Below, piece by piece: positions 1 through 7,298 of a DNA stretch of 15,580 bases (positions within the stretch are counted from its first letter, which is position 1; the number at the start of each line of letters is the position of its first letter). The position numbers were made by a program, and so were the translations under genes. This DNA comes from Pseudomonadota bacterium (lineage in GTDB: Bacteria; Pseudomonadota; Gammaproteobacteria; Xanthomonadales; Rhodanobacteraceae): contig JAJXTX010000033.1 of the NCBI GenBank assembly GCA_021783385.1, forward strand, positions 1-15,580, read 5' to 3'. The notes below the pieces were generated by a model, which searched no databases, was not told the DNA's origin, and saw only the letters and a list, made by a program, of their open reading frames with translations.

Positions 1-69
1 CCGGCCATCGCATGCGGCGCTGCAACCTGCCGCGGCGGCTGTCCGCGATGCGCCGACCGGTGACCCGGT

Positions 70-267
70 TCAGCGTCCGATGAACCAGGGAATCGCGGCC
101 AGCGCCAGGCCCACCAGCACCACCAGCGCGGTGTTGGAAATGAAGTAGGGAAAAACCATCAGCAGCAACCCGCAGACCAGCGGGATCACGGCGCCCTGCT
201 TCTTGCCATAGAGGAAGTAGCCGAAGCCGAGCGAGCCGAACAGCACGCCCCAGAGCAGCGACGACAT
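70..267 (-). CDS. small hydrophobic membrane protein, 65 aa
   Basis: This is a short, strongly hydrophobic protein with two or three predicted membrane segments: about residues 3-18 (LLWGVLFGSLGFGYFLY), 24-42 and 44-61. A KK pair after the first segment (residues 19-20) probably faces the cytoplasm. I chose the ATG at 267 because the frame upstream of it is proline/arginine-rich and not membrane-like; the ribosome binding site is weak. The pattern GSLGFGYFLYGKKQ resembles small conserved inner-membrane proteins of Xanthomonadales that carry no assigned role. It lies about 120 bp downstream of the sugar transporter on the same strand, but nothing links it functionally to the sugar genes. Function unknown. 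Confidence 0.7.
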   Translation of the reverse strand: MSSLLWGVLFGSLGFGYFLYGKKQGAVIPLVCGLLLMVFPYFISNTALVVLVGLALAAIPWFIGR

Positions 268-387
268 ACTGAAATTCAAGGCGGATTCACCGGCGGAGTG
301 ATTGCAAAGTGACCCGGCAAGCGGGCGTTGCAACGAGTATGCCGCACGCGGCGGGCCGCTCGCCAGCGCGGCGGCCACCGCGGGGGG

Positions 388-1890
388 TCAGCCCGCGCTG
401 GCGCGGGTGGCCGCCGGTATCGTGTTGTCACCCGGCACGCGCACGCGCAGGGTGAACAGGCCGGCGACGATCAGGCTGGCGCCACCCAGGCCCAGCGCCC
501 AGATCGGCTGATCGTGGAAGAACAGCTTCAGCAGCACGCCCAGCACGCTGGCAGCCACCAGCTGCGGGATCACGATGAAGAAATTGAAGATGCCCATGTA
601 CACGCCCATCTTCGCCGCCGGCAGGTTGTCCGACAGCATCGCGTAGGGCAGCGACAGGATCGAGGCCCACGCAAAGCCCACGCCGATCATCGAGGCGAGC
701 AGCCAGTGGGGGTCGCGAATGAACAGGAACGACAGCAGCCCGGCGCCGCCCAGCCACAGGTTGATCAGGTGGCTCCAGCGCAGGCCAAGCCGGCGCACCA
801 GCAGCGGAATCATCAGCGCCGCCAGCGCGGCGAAGCCGTTGTACGCGCCGGACAGGACGCCAACCCAGTTGGCGCCGGTGTTGTACGCCGCCGAGGTGGT
901 GTCGGTGCTGCCGTAAAGAGTCTGCGTCACCGCTGGCGTCGTGTAGATCCACATCGCGAACAGCGCAAACCACGAGAAGAACTGCACCCAGGCGAGCCGT
1001 CGCATGGCCGGCGGCATGTCGTGCAGGTCGCTGAGCACCTGCGCGGCCATGCCGCGGCTGAGTGTCTGCGACAGCCATATCTGCGCCGAGCCATAGACCG
1101 CGGCCATCCCGGCCAGCACGTACAGGTCGCGCGCCAGCGACCAGTACCAGATCGCCGCGGCGCCGAGCGCACCGGCCAGCAACCAGACGAACCCGGCGCC
1201 GGATTTCAGTGCGGTCGACGCCGGTGCCACGGAGGCCGGATGTGCGTCGTCAAAACCTTCCAGCAGCTCCGGCGGATACTCGCGCGTGGTCAGCACGGTC
1301 CACAGCACTGCGCCCAGCAGCGTGGCGCCGCCCGCGTAGAAGGCGTACTTCACCGTGTCGGGCACCTCGCCCGGCGCGGCCGTGTTGGCCACGCCCCAGC
1401 GCGTCAGCAGGTAGGGCAGGAATGAAGCGACCACCGCGCCCACGCCGATGAACACGCTTTGCATCGAGAAGCCCAGCGGGCGCTGGCTTGGCGGCAGCTG
1501 ATCGCCGACAAAGGCGCGGAACGGCTCCATCGACACGTTGAACGATGCGTCCATGATCCACAGCAAGCCCGCCGCCACCCACAGCACCGGCGCGTTGGGC
1601 ATGGCCAGCAGCGACAGCGTGGCCAGTACCGCGCCGGCAAAAAAATACGGGCGGCGGCGACCGAAACGGTTCCAGGTGCGGTCGGAGTAGTGCCCGATGA
1701 TCGGCTGCACGATCAGCCCGGTGAGCGGTGCGGCGATCCACAGCATGGCGATGTGGTCCACGTTCGCGCCCAGCGTCTGGAAAATCCGGCTGACGTTGGC
1801 GTTCTGCAGCGCGTAGCCGAACTGGATGCCGAGAAAGCCGAAGCACATGTTCCAGATCTGCCAGAACGACAGCTCGGGTTTTCTGCTCAT
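388..1890 (-). CDS. MFS sugar/H+ symporter, GPH / SLC45-like (maltose/sucrose type)
   Basis: This 500-residue inner-membrane transporter has about 12 hydrophobic segments. Seen directly: the loop 2-3 signature GHYSDRTWNRFGRRRPYF at residues 66-83, which is the GHxSDRtxxrfGRRRPf pattern of glycoside-pentoside-hexuronide and plant sucrose/SLC45 carriers. A long central loop (about residues 200-235) separates the two halves. Family knowledge: SLC45-like bacterial members, such as the MalY type of Caulobacter, import maltose or sucrose with protons. Its ATG overlaps the stop of the upstream glycosidase (ATGA, 4 bp), so the two are probably translationally coupled and co-expressed. The inferred job is uptake of maltose or short maltodextrins released by the secreted amylolytic enzymes in this window. 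Substrate specificity cannot be read from sequence alone. Confidence 0.88.
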   Translation of the reverse strand: MSRKPELSFWQIWNMCFGFLGIQFGYALQNANVSRIFQTLGANVDHIAMLWIAAPLTGLIVQPIIGHYSDRTWNRFGRRRPYFFAGAVLATLSLLAMPNAPVLWVAAGLLWIMDASFNVSMEPFRAFVGDQLPPSQRPLGFSMQSVFIGVGAVVASFLPYLLTRWGVANTAAPGEVPDTVKYAFYAGGATLLGAVLWTVLTTREYPPELLEGFDDAHPASVAPASTALKSGAGFVWLLAGALGAAAIWYWSLARDLYVLAGMAAVYGSAQIWLSQTLSRGMAAQVLSDLHDMPPAMRRLAWVQFFSWFALFAMWIYTTPAVTQTLYGSTDTTSAAYNTGANWVGVLSGAYNGFAALAALMIPLLVRRLGLRWSHLINLWLGGAGLLSFLFIRDPHWLLASMIGVGFAWASILSLPYAMLSDNLPAAKMGVYMGIFNFFIVIPQLVAASVLGVLLKLFFHDQPIWALGLGGASLIVAGLFTLRVRVPGDNTIPAATRASAG

Positions 1891-4091
1891 GGTGTGGATG
1901 TTCCCGGGGCCAGCGGCGCGATCAGCAGATCGCCGACGTCGGCCTGATTGAGTGGGCCATCGCTGCCGCCCTGGCCGCCGGTGTAGTGGGCGAAGTGGCG
2001 CAGATAGCTCATGTTGAAACCGTCGTCGAGGGCGAAGCGGCAGGCGGCGCCGGCACGCGCCGCGAAGCTGGCGTAGGTGGATGGCTGCACGCCCATGCTG
2101 TGCGGCATCACGATCGGCACGCGCTGCGGTTCGCTGCCGTCGCAGCGGATGGCGAGCAGCTTCACCGCCGCGGTGATGCCGGTGTTGATCGGGCCGTGAT
2201 CGTTGCGGTAGTCCAGCGTCACGCGGTAGCGGCCGCTCGACGGCGCGGTCCAGGTGCGCGGCCAGTCGCCACTGACTTTCACCACCTCACCCACGCAGCG
2301 GTCGGGGCTGTGCAGCGATTCCAGCCCGTTCGCGCCGATCCGCGTGGCGCTGACGCAGGTGAGCGCGTCGGTGCGCGGCAGCGAGCCGCTGCCGTCGATG
2401 ACCTGCGCGCGCCGGCCGTTCACGTACAGCTGCAGCCTGCCGTCGGTGGTGACCGCCCAGTGCTTGCCAGCGGCCGTGAGCGTGGGCACGGGCGGTGCCG
2501 CGGGCGCGTACAGCGGCGCATCGGTGCGCAGCGGCGCGTCGGACACCTGCACCGCTTTCAGCATCACCACGGTATCGCTGCCGTGCGTGGTGACCCGATC
2601 GGCAACCAGCAGATTGCCTTGGTATTGCCCGGGCAGCTTCAGCGTGATGCGGCGGTCGGGCAGGTTCAGCGTGATGGTGTGGCGTGTGCCGAACAGCATC
2701 GGCACCAGCGACACCGGCAGCTTGGGTTGCACGCGGCCATCTTCGGTGAGGCCGAACACGCCCTCGCTGACGATATCCAGATACGCCGCCACCGACCACA
2801 GCTGGCGCGGCGAGTTGACCACCGGGCCGCTCAGCTTGCCCTCGTCCACGTGCTGGCCCTGGGTCAGCAGCTCGTAGTTCTCCAGGTTGGAGCCGTACAG
2901 CGCGGCTCCGCGCATCACCGAGCGGATCTCGTGCGCGATGCGTGCCGGGTCATTCACCGTGCGCGCGGCGCGCAGCGCGTAGGCGCTGACGAACGGCCAG
3001 ATCGCGCGGTTGTGGTAGATCGGCTGGTCGGCGCGCTCGGGCCACATCACCGGGCTGCCAGCCGGCCAGGTCGGGTAGTTCGCCAGCGTCTGCCGCGCGC
3101 GCGCGCCGTCGGCCACGCCGCTGGTGATCGCCAGCGCGATGCCGAGCAGGTCGTAGGTGTCGTATGGCGTGCCGTCGCCGCCGAGGTAGCTCATGTACAT
3201 GCCACGATCGGCGCGCCAGAAGTGCGCGTTGATCGCCGCCTTCAGCGCGGCGGCCTGGGCGCGGTAAGCGGCGGCAGCCTTTTCATCGTGGTGGCTGTCG
3301 GCCAGCCTGGCGGCCAGCTGCAGCGCCTGGTAGTGCAGTACGTTGGTGGACAGCGCATACGACTGCGCGATGAAGGTGACGTTGTCCGCCGTCCACGCCG
3401 GATAGCTCTGCTCACGCCAGTCCATGAACGAGGTTTCGCCCCGGTACAGGCCGAACGTGGCGTCGAACGCATACTGCCGGTCCTGCGCCAGCGTGTCCTG
3501 CAGCGCCGGCCACACCTGCCCGGCAAAGGCCGGGTCGCCGAGCAGATGCTGTGCGCCGAGAAACCACACCACGCGGTCGGTGCTGATCGGCCAGCTGCCG
3601 CCCGAGCCGGTGTCTTGCATGACGATGCGCTGATCAGTGGCGGGGCCCGGCGGTGCGGAAGGCCCGCGCACGCCGGACAGCTTGAACAGCAGCCCGTTGC
3701 GCGCGCGCGTGGGGTCGAAGCGCCACAGGCCCAGGTCGATCGAGTAGGAGAGGTCGCGCGTCCATACATACGGCCACTTCAGCCCGGTCTCGAAGCAGTG
3801 GCAGGGAATCGGCTGGCTGTGATCGAACGCGCCATCGCGGATCGCGGTCACCGAATCGAGCTGCAGGTCGTCCTGCGCCATCGCATACAGCCCGTTGAAC
3901 AGCGGGCTGGCGGTGTCGACCTGCAGCGGCTGCGCGGCAATCACGCGCTGCCCGAACGGCCACGCCAGCGTGTAGCTGTCGTGGGCATCGCGGCTGATGC
4001 TGACGTGCACGCCGTGCCAGTCCAGTCCGTCGTGCCATGCCGGTACGCCGGCACTTGCCGCCATCGCGGCGCTCAGCAACAGGCTCAGCAT
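1887..4091 (-). CDS. secreted (alpha/alpha)6 glycoside hydrolase, glycogen-debranching / GH63-like, with C-terminal beta domain
   Basis: This is a 734-residue protein. The N-terminus (MLSLLLSAAMAASAGVPA) looks like a short signal peptide with no positive charge before the hydrophobic core. Residues of about 90-460 carry six-hairpin glycosidase motifs: KWPYVWTRDLSY (D113), MDWREQSYPAW (D224, E227), GMYMSYLGGDG and YHNRAIWPF (Y359 onward). The last is close to the YHNGxxWP pattern seen in debranching-type and GH63-type enzymes. From about residue 590 to the end is a beta-rich stretch (GRYRVTLDYRNDHGPINTG) that looks like a carbohydrate-binding or accessory beta-sandwich. The likely role is trimming alpha-glucan branches or maltodextrins in the periplasm or outside the cell; the exact family and bond are unknown. 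It is co-transcribed with the MFS carrier (4-bp overlap) and preceded by the shared operator/promoter. The ATG at 4091 has no good ribosome binding site; see the leader-ORF entry. Confidence 0.8.
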   Translation of the reverse strand: MLSLLLSAAMAASAGVPAWHDGLDWHGVHVSISRDAHDSYTLAWPFGQRVIAAQPLQVDTASPLFNGLYAMAQDDLQLDSVTAIRDGAFDHSQPIPCHCFETGLKWPYVWTRDLSYSIDLGLWRFDPTRARNGLLFKLSGVRGPSAPPGPATDQRIVMQDTGSGGSWPISTDRVVWFLGAQHLLGDPAFAGQVWPALQDTLAQDRQYAFDATFGLYRGETSFMDWREQSYPAWTADNVTFIAQSYALSTNVLHYQALQLAARLADSHHDEKAAAAYRAQAAALKAAINAHFWRADRGMYMSYLGGDGTPYDTYDLLGIALAITSGVADGARARQTLANYPTWPAGSPVMWPERADQPIYHNRAIWPFVSAYALRAARTVNDPARIAHEIRSVMRGAALYGSNLENYELLTQGQHVDEGKLSGPVVNSPRQLWSVAAYLDIVSEGVFGLTEDGRVQPKLPVSLVPMLFGTRHTITLNLPDRRITLKLPGQYQGNLLVADRVTTHGSDTVVMLKAVQVSDAPLRTDAPLYAPAAPPVPTLTAAGKHWAVTTDGRLQLYVNGRRAQVIDGSGSLPRTDALTCVSATRIGANGLESLHSPDRCVGEVVKVSGDWPRTWTAPSSGRYRVTLDYRNDHGPINTGITAAVKLLAIRCDGSEPQRVPIVMPHSMGVQPSTYASFAARAGAACRFALDDGFNMSYLRHFAHYTGGQGGSDGPLNQADVGDLLIAPLAPGTSTP

Positions 4092-4132
4092 GGGTGCGCC
4101 ACGCGCAGTGAAGTGTGGGTGATGTTGGTCAT
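4085..4132 (-). other. possible 15-aa leader ORF, or displaced true N-terminus, ahead of the six-hairpin glycosidase
   Basis: A strong Shine-Dalgarno sequence, GGAGGG (4147-4142 on the minus strand), sits 9 nt before ATG at 4132 and 3 nt before another in-frame ATG at 4138. The frame encodes MTNITHTSLRVAHPC and stops with TGA at 4087-4085. The glycosidase ATG (4091-4089) lies within this stop region, in a different frame. It may be a leader peptide whose termination feeds initiation at the glycosidase start. Alternatively, the real gene begins at 4132 and a one-base indel shifted the frame: the leader would supply the positively charged n-region (Arg) that the annotated signal peptide lacks. 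Both readings are inference. Confidence 0.45.
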
Positions 4133-4231
4133 CGGCATGAGCCCTCCGGCAGCTGTTATGTCACGGCGCGACGCATACCGCATGCTGCGGCTGCAACATC
4201 GACGAGGCCGCGGGTATCAGCGTAAGCCCTG

Positions 4232-4282
4232 CATGGTAGGCAGCGTCGCGCCGCAGCAACCAGCGGCTGCATACGTATTCAT
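4232..4282 (-). promoter_or_regulatory. promoter with LacI-type operator for the glycosidase-symporter operon (copy 1)
   Basis: On the minus strand the 16-mer ATGAATACGTATGCAG (4282-4267) contains a near-perfect 14-bp palindrome, TGAATACGTATGCA, with one mismatch between arms and a central CG as in LacI-family operators. After 25 bp comes GCCTACCATG (4241-4232), holding TACCAT as a plausible -10 hexamer. No good -35 is visible at 17 bp. Both blocks recur identically at 13794-13843 with nearly the same spacing. If the -10 is right, the operator centre is near -48, a position more typical of an activator than a simple roadblock. The glycosidase ATG is about 140 bp downstream. Confidence 0.7.
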
Positions 4283-4350
4283 GAAGCGCTGGCCAGGCGC
4301 CAGAGGTCATGCACGGCCGCAAACCTTCCCTGGTGAGGGTCGAAGTCAGG

Positions 4351-4377
4351 CTACCCCCATGGTCGGTTTAGGGGTAG
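4351..4377 (-). terminator. weak hairpin downstream of the YeeE pair
   Basis: CTACCCC (4351-4357) and GGGGTAG (4371-4377) form a 7-bp inverted repeat around a 13-nt loop, 58 bp past the stop of the distal YeeE-family gene. There is no clear U-tract, so it is only a candidate terminator. A 10-bp direct repeat, CTTCCCTGGT, flanks it at 4325-4334 and 4393-4402. The rest of the 343-bp gap 4092-4434 holds the leader ORF and the shared promoter; I see no further gene. Confidence 0.3.
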
Positions 4378-4434
4378 AACCAGACTCAGAGGCTTCCCTG
4401 GTCACAATGAACCGGCAGAACTCCCGTTAGATGG

Positions 4435-4860
4435 TCAGTTTTCAACCGGCGCCAACAGTCCATGCAGCCAGGCGCCCAGGAACAGGCCGAGCAACACCCA
4501 CGCAAGTGGCCATTCACCTGCACCGAGTCCCGCCAGCGCAGGACCGGGGCAGACGCCGCACAGCCCCCAGCCGACCCCGAAGATCGCCGATCCGATGATC
4601 GTCTGGCTCATCGCTGCGGATTTGCGCTCCTCGAATTGCGCTTCCAGCACAGGCTTTTTCATCAGGCGCGGAGCGAGCTGGAAGGACAGCATGGCAACGC
4701 CTGCGCCACCACCCATGACCAGCAGCAGACCCATGTCGTGCAGACGCAGGAAGCCCAGCACGATGTCCGGGCGGATCATGGTGGACCAGGCGAGGCCGAA
4801 GCCGAACAGCATGCCCGCAGGCAGGGTCGCCCAGAGAGCTTTGGAAGAGGATCCGGGCAT
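4435..4860 (-). CDS. YeeE/YedE family membrane protein, DUF6691-type half (sulfur-compound transport)
   Basis: This is a 141-residue polytopic membrane protein with about four hydrophobic segments. The motif GVGWGLCGVCPGPAL (residues 95-109, Cys101 and Cys104) is the hallmark of the second half of split YeeE/YedE transporters, and the length fits that half. Family knowledge: YeeE-type proteins import thiosulfate or related sulfur species, using conserved cysteines in the membrane path. It begins 3 bp after the stop of the partner half, with GGAGG upstream of its ATG, so the two are certainly translated from one message and presumably form one channel. The usual companions (a rhodanese, or an ArsR-type repressor such as BigR/SqrR) are not visible in this window. 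Confidence 0.85.
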   Translation of the reverse strand: MPGSSSKALWATLPAGMLFGFGLAWSTMIRPDIVLGFLRLHDMGLLLVMGGGAGVAMLSFQLAPRLMKKPVLEAQFEERKSAAMSQTIIGSAIFGVGWGLCGVCPGPALAGLGAGEWPLAWVLLGLFLGAWLHGLLAPVEN

Positions 4861-4863
4861 GGC

Positions 4864-5340
4864 TCAGGCACCTCCCAGTGCATGGACGAGTAGCGCAGTG
4901 AAGATCGCGGTGGCCAGGAACGTCAATACCGCGACCAGGGAGGGCAGCGACAGGTTGCCCAGGCCGCAGATGCCATGCCCCGATGTGCAACCGTTACCGA
5001 GCCGCGCGCCGTAACCGCCGATCAGCCCGCCGAGGAACAGCTGCCAGACCGGCAGGCGGATCTCCGGAATTCTGCCGTGGCCCAGCGTGAAGGTGAACAG
5101 CGCGGCACCCAGAATCAGGCCCAGCGCATAGACCAGCCGCCAGGAACGACTGGTCAGATAACGGGCTTGCTGGAAATGCGGATGGCGGTCCCACCACGAA
5201 CACCAGGCAGAGAAGGCGGTGCTGATGCCACCGACTTTTCCGGTCAGCACGAACAACACGCCGATGCCGAGGCCAATTAACACGCCTCCGGCCAGGTAAT
5301 GGAACCAGCCGTAGGGAAACAAGGTTGAAATGGCCGTCAT
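4864..5340 (-). CDS. YeeE/YedE family membrane protein, first half (thiosulfate transporter-like)
   Basis: This is a 158-residue membrane protein with about four hydrophobic helices. It contains the family signature GARLGNGCTSGHGICGL (residues 111-127, Cys118 and Cys125), in which the cysteines are thought to handle the sulfur substrate. It is the promoter-proximal gene of a two-gene unit with the DUF6691-type half. The ATG at 5340 follows GGAGG with a spacer of about 8 nt. The unit lies in the same direction as the flanking sugar genes, but nothing in its sequence relates to carbohydrate use, and it lacks the sugar-locus operator. The likely role is import of thiosulfate or a reduced sulfur species for assimilation or detoxification. 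Exact substrate unknown. Confidence 0.87.
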   Translation of the reverse strand: MTAISTLFPYGWFHYLAGGVLIGLGIGVLFVLTGKVGGISTAFSAWCSWWDRHPHFQQARYLTSRSWRLVYALGLILGAALFTFTLGHGRIPEIRLPVWQLFLGGLIGGYGARLGNGCTSGHGICGLGNLSLPSLVAVLTFLATAIFTALLVHALGGA

Positions 5341-5343
5341 GCA

Positions 5344-5361
5344 TATACCTCCAACCGTATA
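5344..5361 (-). promoter_or_regulatory. inverted repeat TATAC-N8-GTATA overlapping the YeeE ribosome binding site
   Basis: TATAC (5344-5348) and GTATA (5357-5361) are exact inverted 5-mers separated by 8 bp, and the Shine-Dalgarno GGAGG of the first YeeE gene lies between them. Its position immediately before the gene suggests an operator for a dimeric repressor, for example an ArsR-type sulfur sensor, which commonly controls such transporters. The regulator assignment is inference; a chance repeat is possible given short arms. Confidence 0.4.
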
Positions 5362-5512
5362 GTTTGATCCATGCTTGTCCGGTTGCTGCCCAAAAGTGAA
5401 TCTGCGGAGCCGACAACCTACGATGCGTTCAACAACACGGGGCGCTGCCCCACACAGTCGGGGGAGAGAATCGTCCGTGGGGAACTAACCGGATTAGCAT
5501 GGTTTGATCCAT
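5362..5512. repeat. 11-bp direct repeat GTTTGATCCAT, two copies 140 bp apart, in a gene-free gap
   Basis: GTTTGATCCAT occurs at 5362-5372 and again at 5502-5512 in the gap 5341-5683. Between them are a small GGGGC-GCT-GCCCC hairpin (5439-5451) and no convincing gene. The plus frame through the gap (from 5371) is open and encodes a stretch such as LPKSESAEPTTYDAFNNTGRC that I do not recognise; it could be a decayed coding remnant. The repeats could be twin binding sites upstream of the YeeE operon or scars of rearrangement. Confidence 0.45.
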
Positions 5513-5630
5513 TGTTAGCACAGGTTGAGAGGGGAATTCCACGGAATGCTGCCATGACGATGACGGCTCGGCGAAAACGGCGTCAGGTTAAGTTTCTGCC
5601 CATCAATCCGACTCGCGCAATGCCCACAAA

Positions 5631-5661
5631 CACAAAGGCCGCGTCCAGCGCGGCCTTTGTG
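5631..5661 (-). terminator. hairpin terminator of the GH39-type gene
   Basis: A perfect 13-bp stem (CACAAAGGCCGCG and its complement) with the 5-nt loop TCCAG starts 22 bp beyond the GH39 stop codon. On the minus strand it is followed by a T-rich but short tail. Its placement and stem quality support an intrinsic terminator, which would isolate the GH39 gene from the YeeE pair. Confidence 0.75.
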
Positions 5662-5683
5662 CTCAACCTTGGCGCACTCGATC

Positions 5684-7240
5684 TCAGTGCAGCTCCACCA
5701 CCACCAGCCCCTGCGGCGGAACCGTGATCTCGAATTTGCCGTTGGTGACGCCCAACTGCTCCGGTGCAGCCAGCTTGCCGGCGGCGCGCAGCTGTGCGAT
5801 CTGCTCGCGGCTCGGGAAGGCGGGACGGCCCATCTGGTCGAAGCTGGCGATCACATTGCCGTGGGTTTCGTCCAGCCGCCACGCGGTGGCGTGGGCGCCG
5901 GCGGCGAGGTGCTTCACGTCGATGCTGAAGCGCTTCGCTGCGCCGCTGGGTTTGCCCGGCGTGTAGGTGGAGGTCTTGCCGACCGGCGGAGCGTAGTTCC
6001 ACAGTGCCATGACGACGGTACCATCCGCGCGGCGGGTGACGAGGGCTGAATCGGACTTCACCCGGAGCTGCTGGTTGCCCAGCTTGTGCAACATGGCGAA
6101 GGCATTGAAGGACGGCTTGTCGATGCGATCTTCCGCGATCAGCCCGAAGCCGCCGTAGAACGGCGTCTTCACCACGCCCTGTTCCTCGAACACGTCGGAG
6201 AACGCCCAGTAGCTCATGATCTGCACCTTGCCGGCGCACTCGCGGATGGTGTTGGCCAGCCATGGGCCCATGAACACGCTGTCGGTGACGTTGGGCAGGT
6301 TGGCGTAGCTGGCGTTGTACTCGCTGAAGATCAGCGGCAGGTGCGGGTAGGGCGACGCGGCGATCTCCTTGTGCACCTGGGCCACCGTGCGGCAGACCAT
6401 GTCGCTGCGCGGGATGTTCTCATCGGTGTGAAACACGTTTTTCGCGGTGTCGTCGCCGTAGACGTGGCTGCTGATGAAGTCGACCGGCACGTTGTCCTTC
6501 TTCGCGTGCGCGAGGAAATCGGTGGCCCACGCCCCCTGCGCGGTGGACGGTCCGCCCACGCGCAGGCGCGGGCTGACCGCCTTGAGCGCACGGGCGGTGT
6601 GGTCGTACAGGGTGAAGTAGGTGGACTGTGCCGGTTTGCCGGCCCAGAAGCCGATGTTCGGCTCGTTCCATACCTCGAAGTACCAGCTGGCCACTTCGTC
6701 GATGCCGTAGCGTGCGATCAGGTGCTTGGCGAACGCGCTGATCATCGCGTCCCATTCGGCATAGCTTTTCGGCGGTGCGATGTTCGGGTGGTACCAGAAT
6801 TCCTGCAGCGCCTTCGGATCGGAAGTGAGCTCCGGCGGCATGAAGCTCAGCTCGACGAAGGGTTTGACGCCATGCTCGAGCAGTCCGTCGTAGATCTGGT
6901 CGACGTAGGAGAAGTTGTAGCTGATCGTGCCGTCGGCGCCACGCTGCACCAGGCCCACGTCATCGTCGAAGATGCCGTGGAAGCGGACGTAGCCGAAGCC
7001 GGTGGCCTGGTGCACCGCATCGAGATCCTTGCGGTAGTCGTCGCGCAGGGCGAGCACGGCGCGGCCGGAGCCGAACATCTGTTCCCAGAAATGCGGAAAC
7101 GGCGTGGCTTTGGCTTGCGCGTCGACGCTGATCGCCACCCGGTCGGAGCTGGCCGGGGCAGCGCTGACAGCGAGGCTGGTCATGGCAGCAGCGGCGCAGA
7201 GGCCGAGCAGGAAGCGGCGGATTGGGGGCTTGGAATTCAT
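5684..7240 (-). CDS. secreted GH39-type beta-xylosidase-like glycoside hydrolase
   Basis: This is a 518-residue protein. A signal peptide is clear: MNSKPPIRRFLLGLCAAAAMTSLAVSAAPA, with an RR n-region and a cleavage candidate near residue 28. The catalytic barrel shows WYFEVWNEPNIGFW, with Glu193 in the NEP motif as predicted acid/base, and LIFSEYNASY, with Glu307 as predicted nucleophile; this pair and spacing fit clan GH-A family 39. A C-terminal beta-rich part (about residues 400-518) matches the accessory beta-sandwich of that family. Known GH39 members hydrolyse xylo-oligosaccharides or alpha-L-iduronides; bacterial ones are mostly beta-xylosidases, so substrate is inferred. The start at ATG 7240 follows AGGGA with 6-nt spacing. 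It is bounded by terminators on both sides and has its own operator, so it is probably a monocistronic unit not under starch control. Confidence 0.85.
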   Translation of the reverse strand: MNSKPPIRRFLLGLCAAAAMTSLAVSAAPASSDRVAISVDAQAKATPFPHFWEQMFGSGRAVLALRDDYRKDLDAVHQATGFGYVRFHGIFDDDVGLVQRGADGTISYNFSYVDQIYDGLLEHGVKPFVELSFMPPELTSDPKALQEFWYHPNIAPPKSYAEWDAMISAFAKHLIARYGIDEVASWYFEVWNEPNIGFWAGKPAQSTYFTLYDHTARALKAVSPRLRVGGPSTAQGAWATDFLAHAKKDNVPVDFISSHVYGDDTAKNVFHTDENIPRSDMVCRTVAQVHKEIAASPYPHLPLIFSEYNASYANLPNVTDSVFMGPWLANTIRECAGKVQIMSYWAFSDVFEEQGVVKTPFYGGFGLIAEDRIDKPSFNAFAMLHKLGNQQLRVKSDSALVTRRADGTVVMALWNYAPPVGKTSTYTPGKPSGAAKRFSIDVKHLAAGAHATAWRLDETHGNVIASFDQMGRPAFPSREQIAQLRAAGKLAAPEQLGVTNGKFEITVPPQGLVVVELH

Positions 7241-7298
7241 CGGGTTTCCCTGGTGGCAGCGGCTCCGCTGGCAAGGCGCGAGCCCTGCCGGAGCCAGA

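Noticed and set aside
1..69. Possible end of another gene at the left edge
   Set aside because: Several frames are open over so short a distance and none shows a recognisable peptide.
354..376. GGCCGC/GCGGCC inverted repeat near the end of the MFS gene as a terminator
   Set aside because: A 6-bp stem with an 11-nt loop that lies just beside and upstream of the small membrane protein; too weak in such GC-rich sequence.
4325..4402. CTTCCCTGGT direct repeats as transposon ends
   Set aside because: They enclose only about 60 bp with no transposase and no matching second structure; chance repetition cannot be excluded.
1986..4430. Long open frame on the plus strand opposite the six-hairpin glycosidase
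   Set aside because: It is Arg/His/Ala/Gln-rich with no recognisable fold and is the mirror of a well-supported gene; such frames are expected in high-GC DNA with strong third-position bias.
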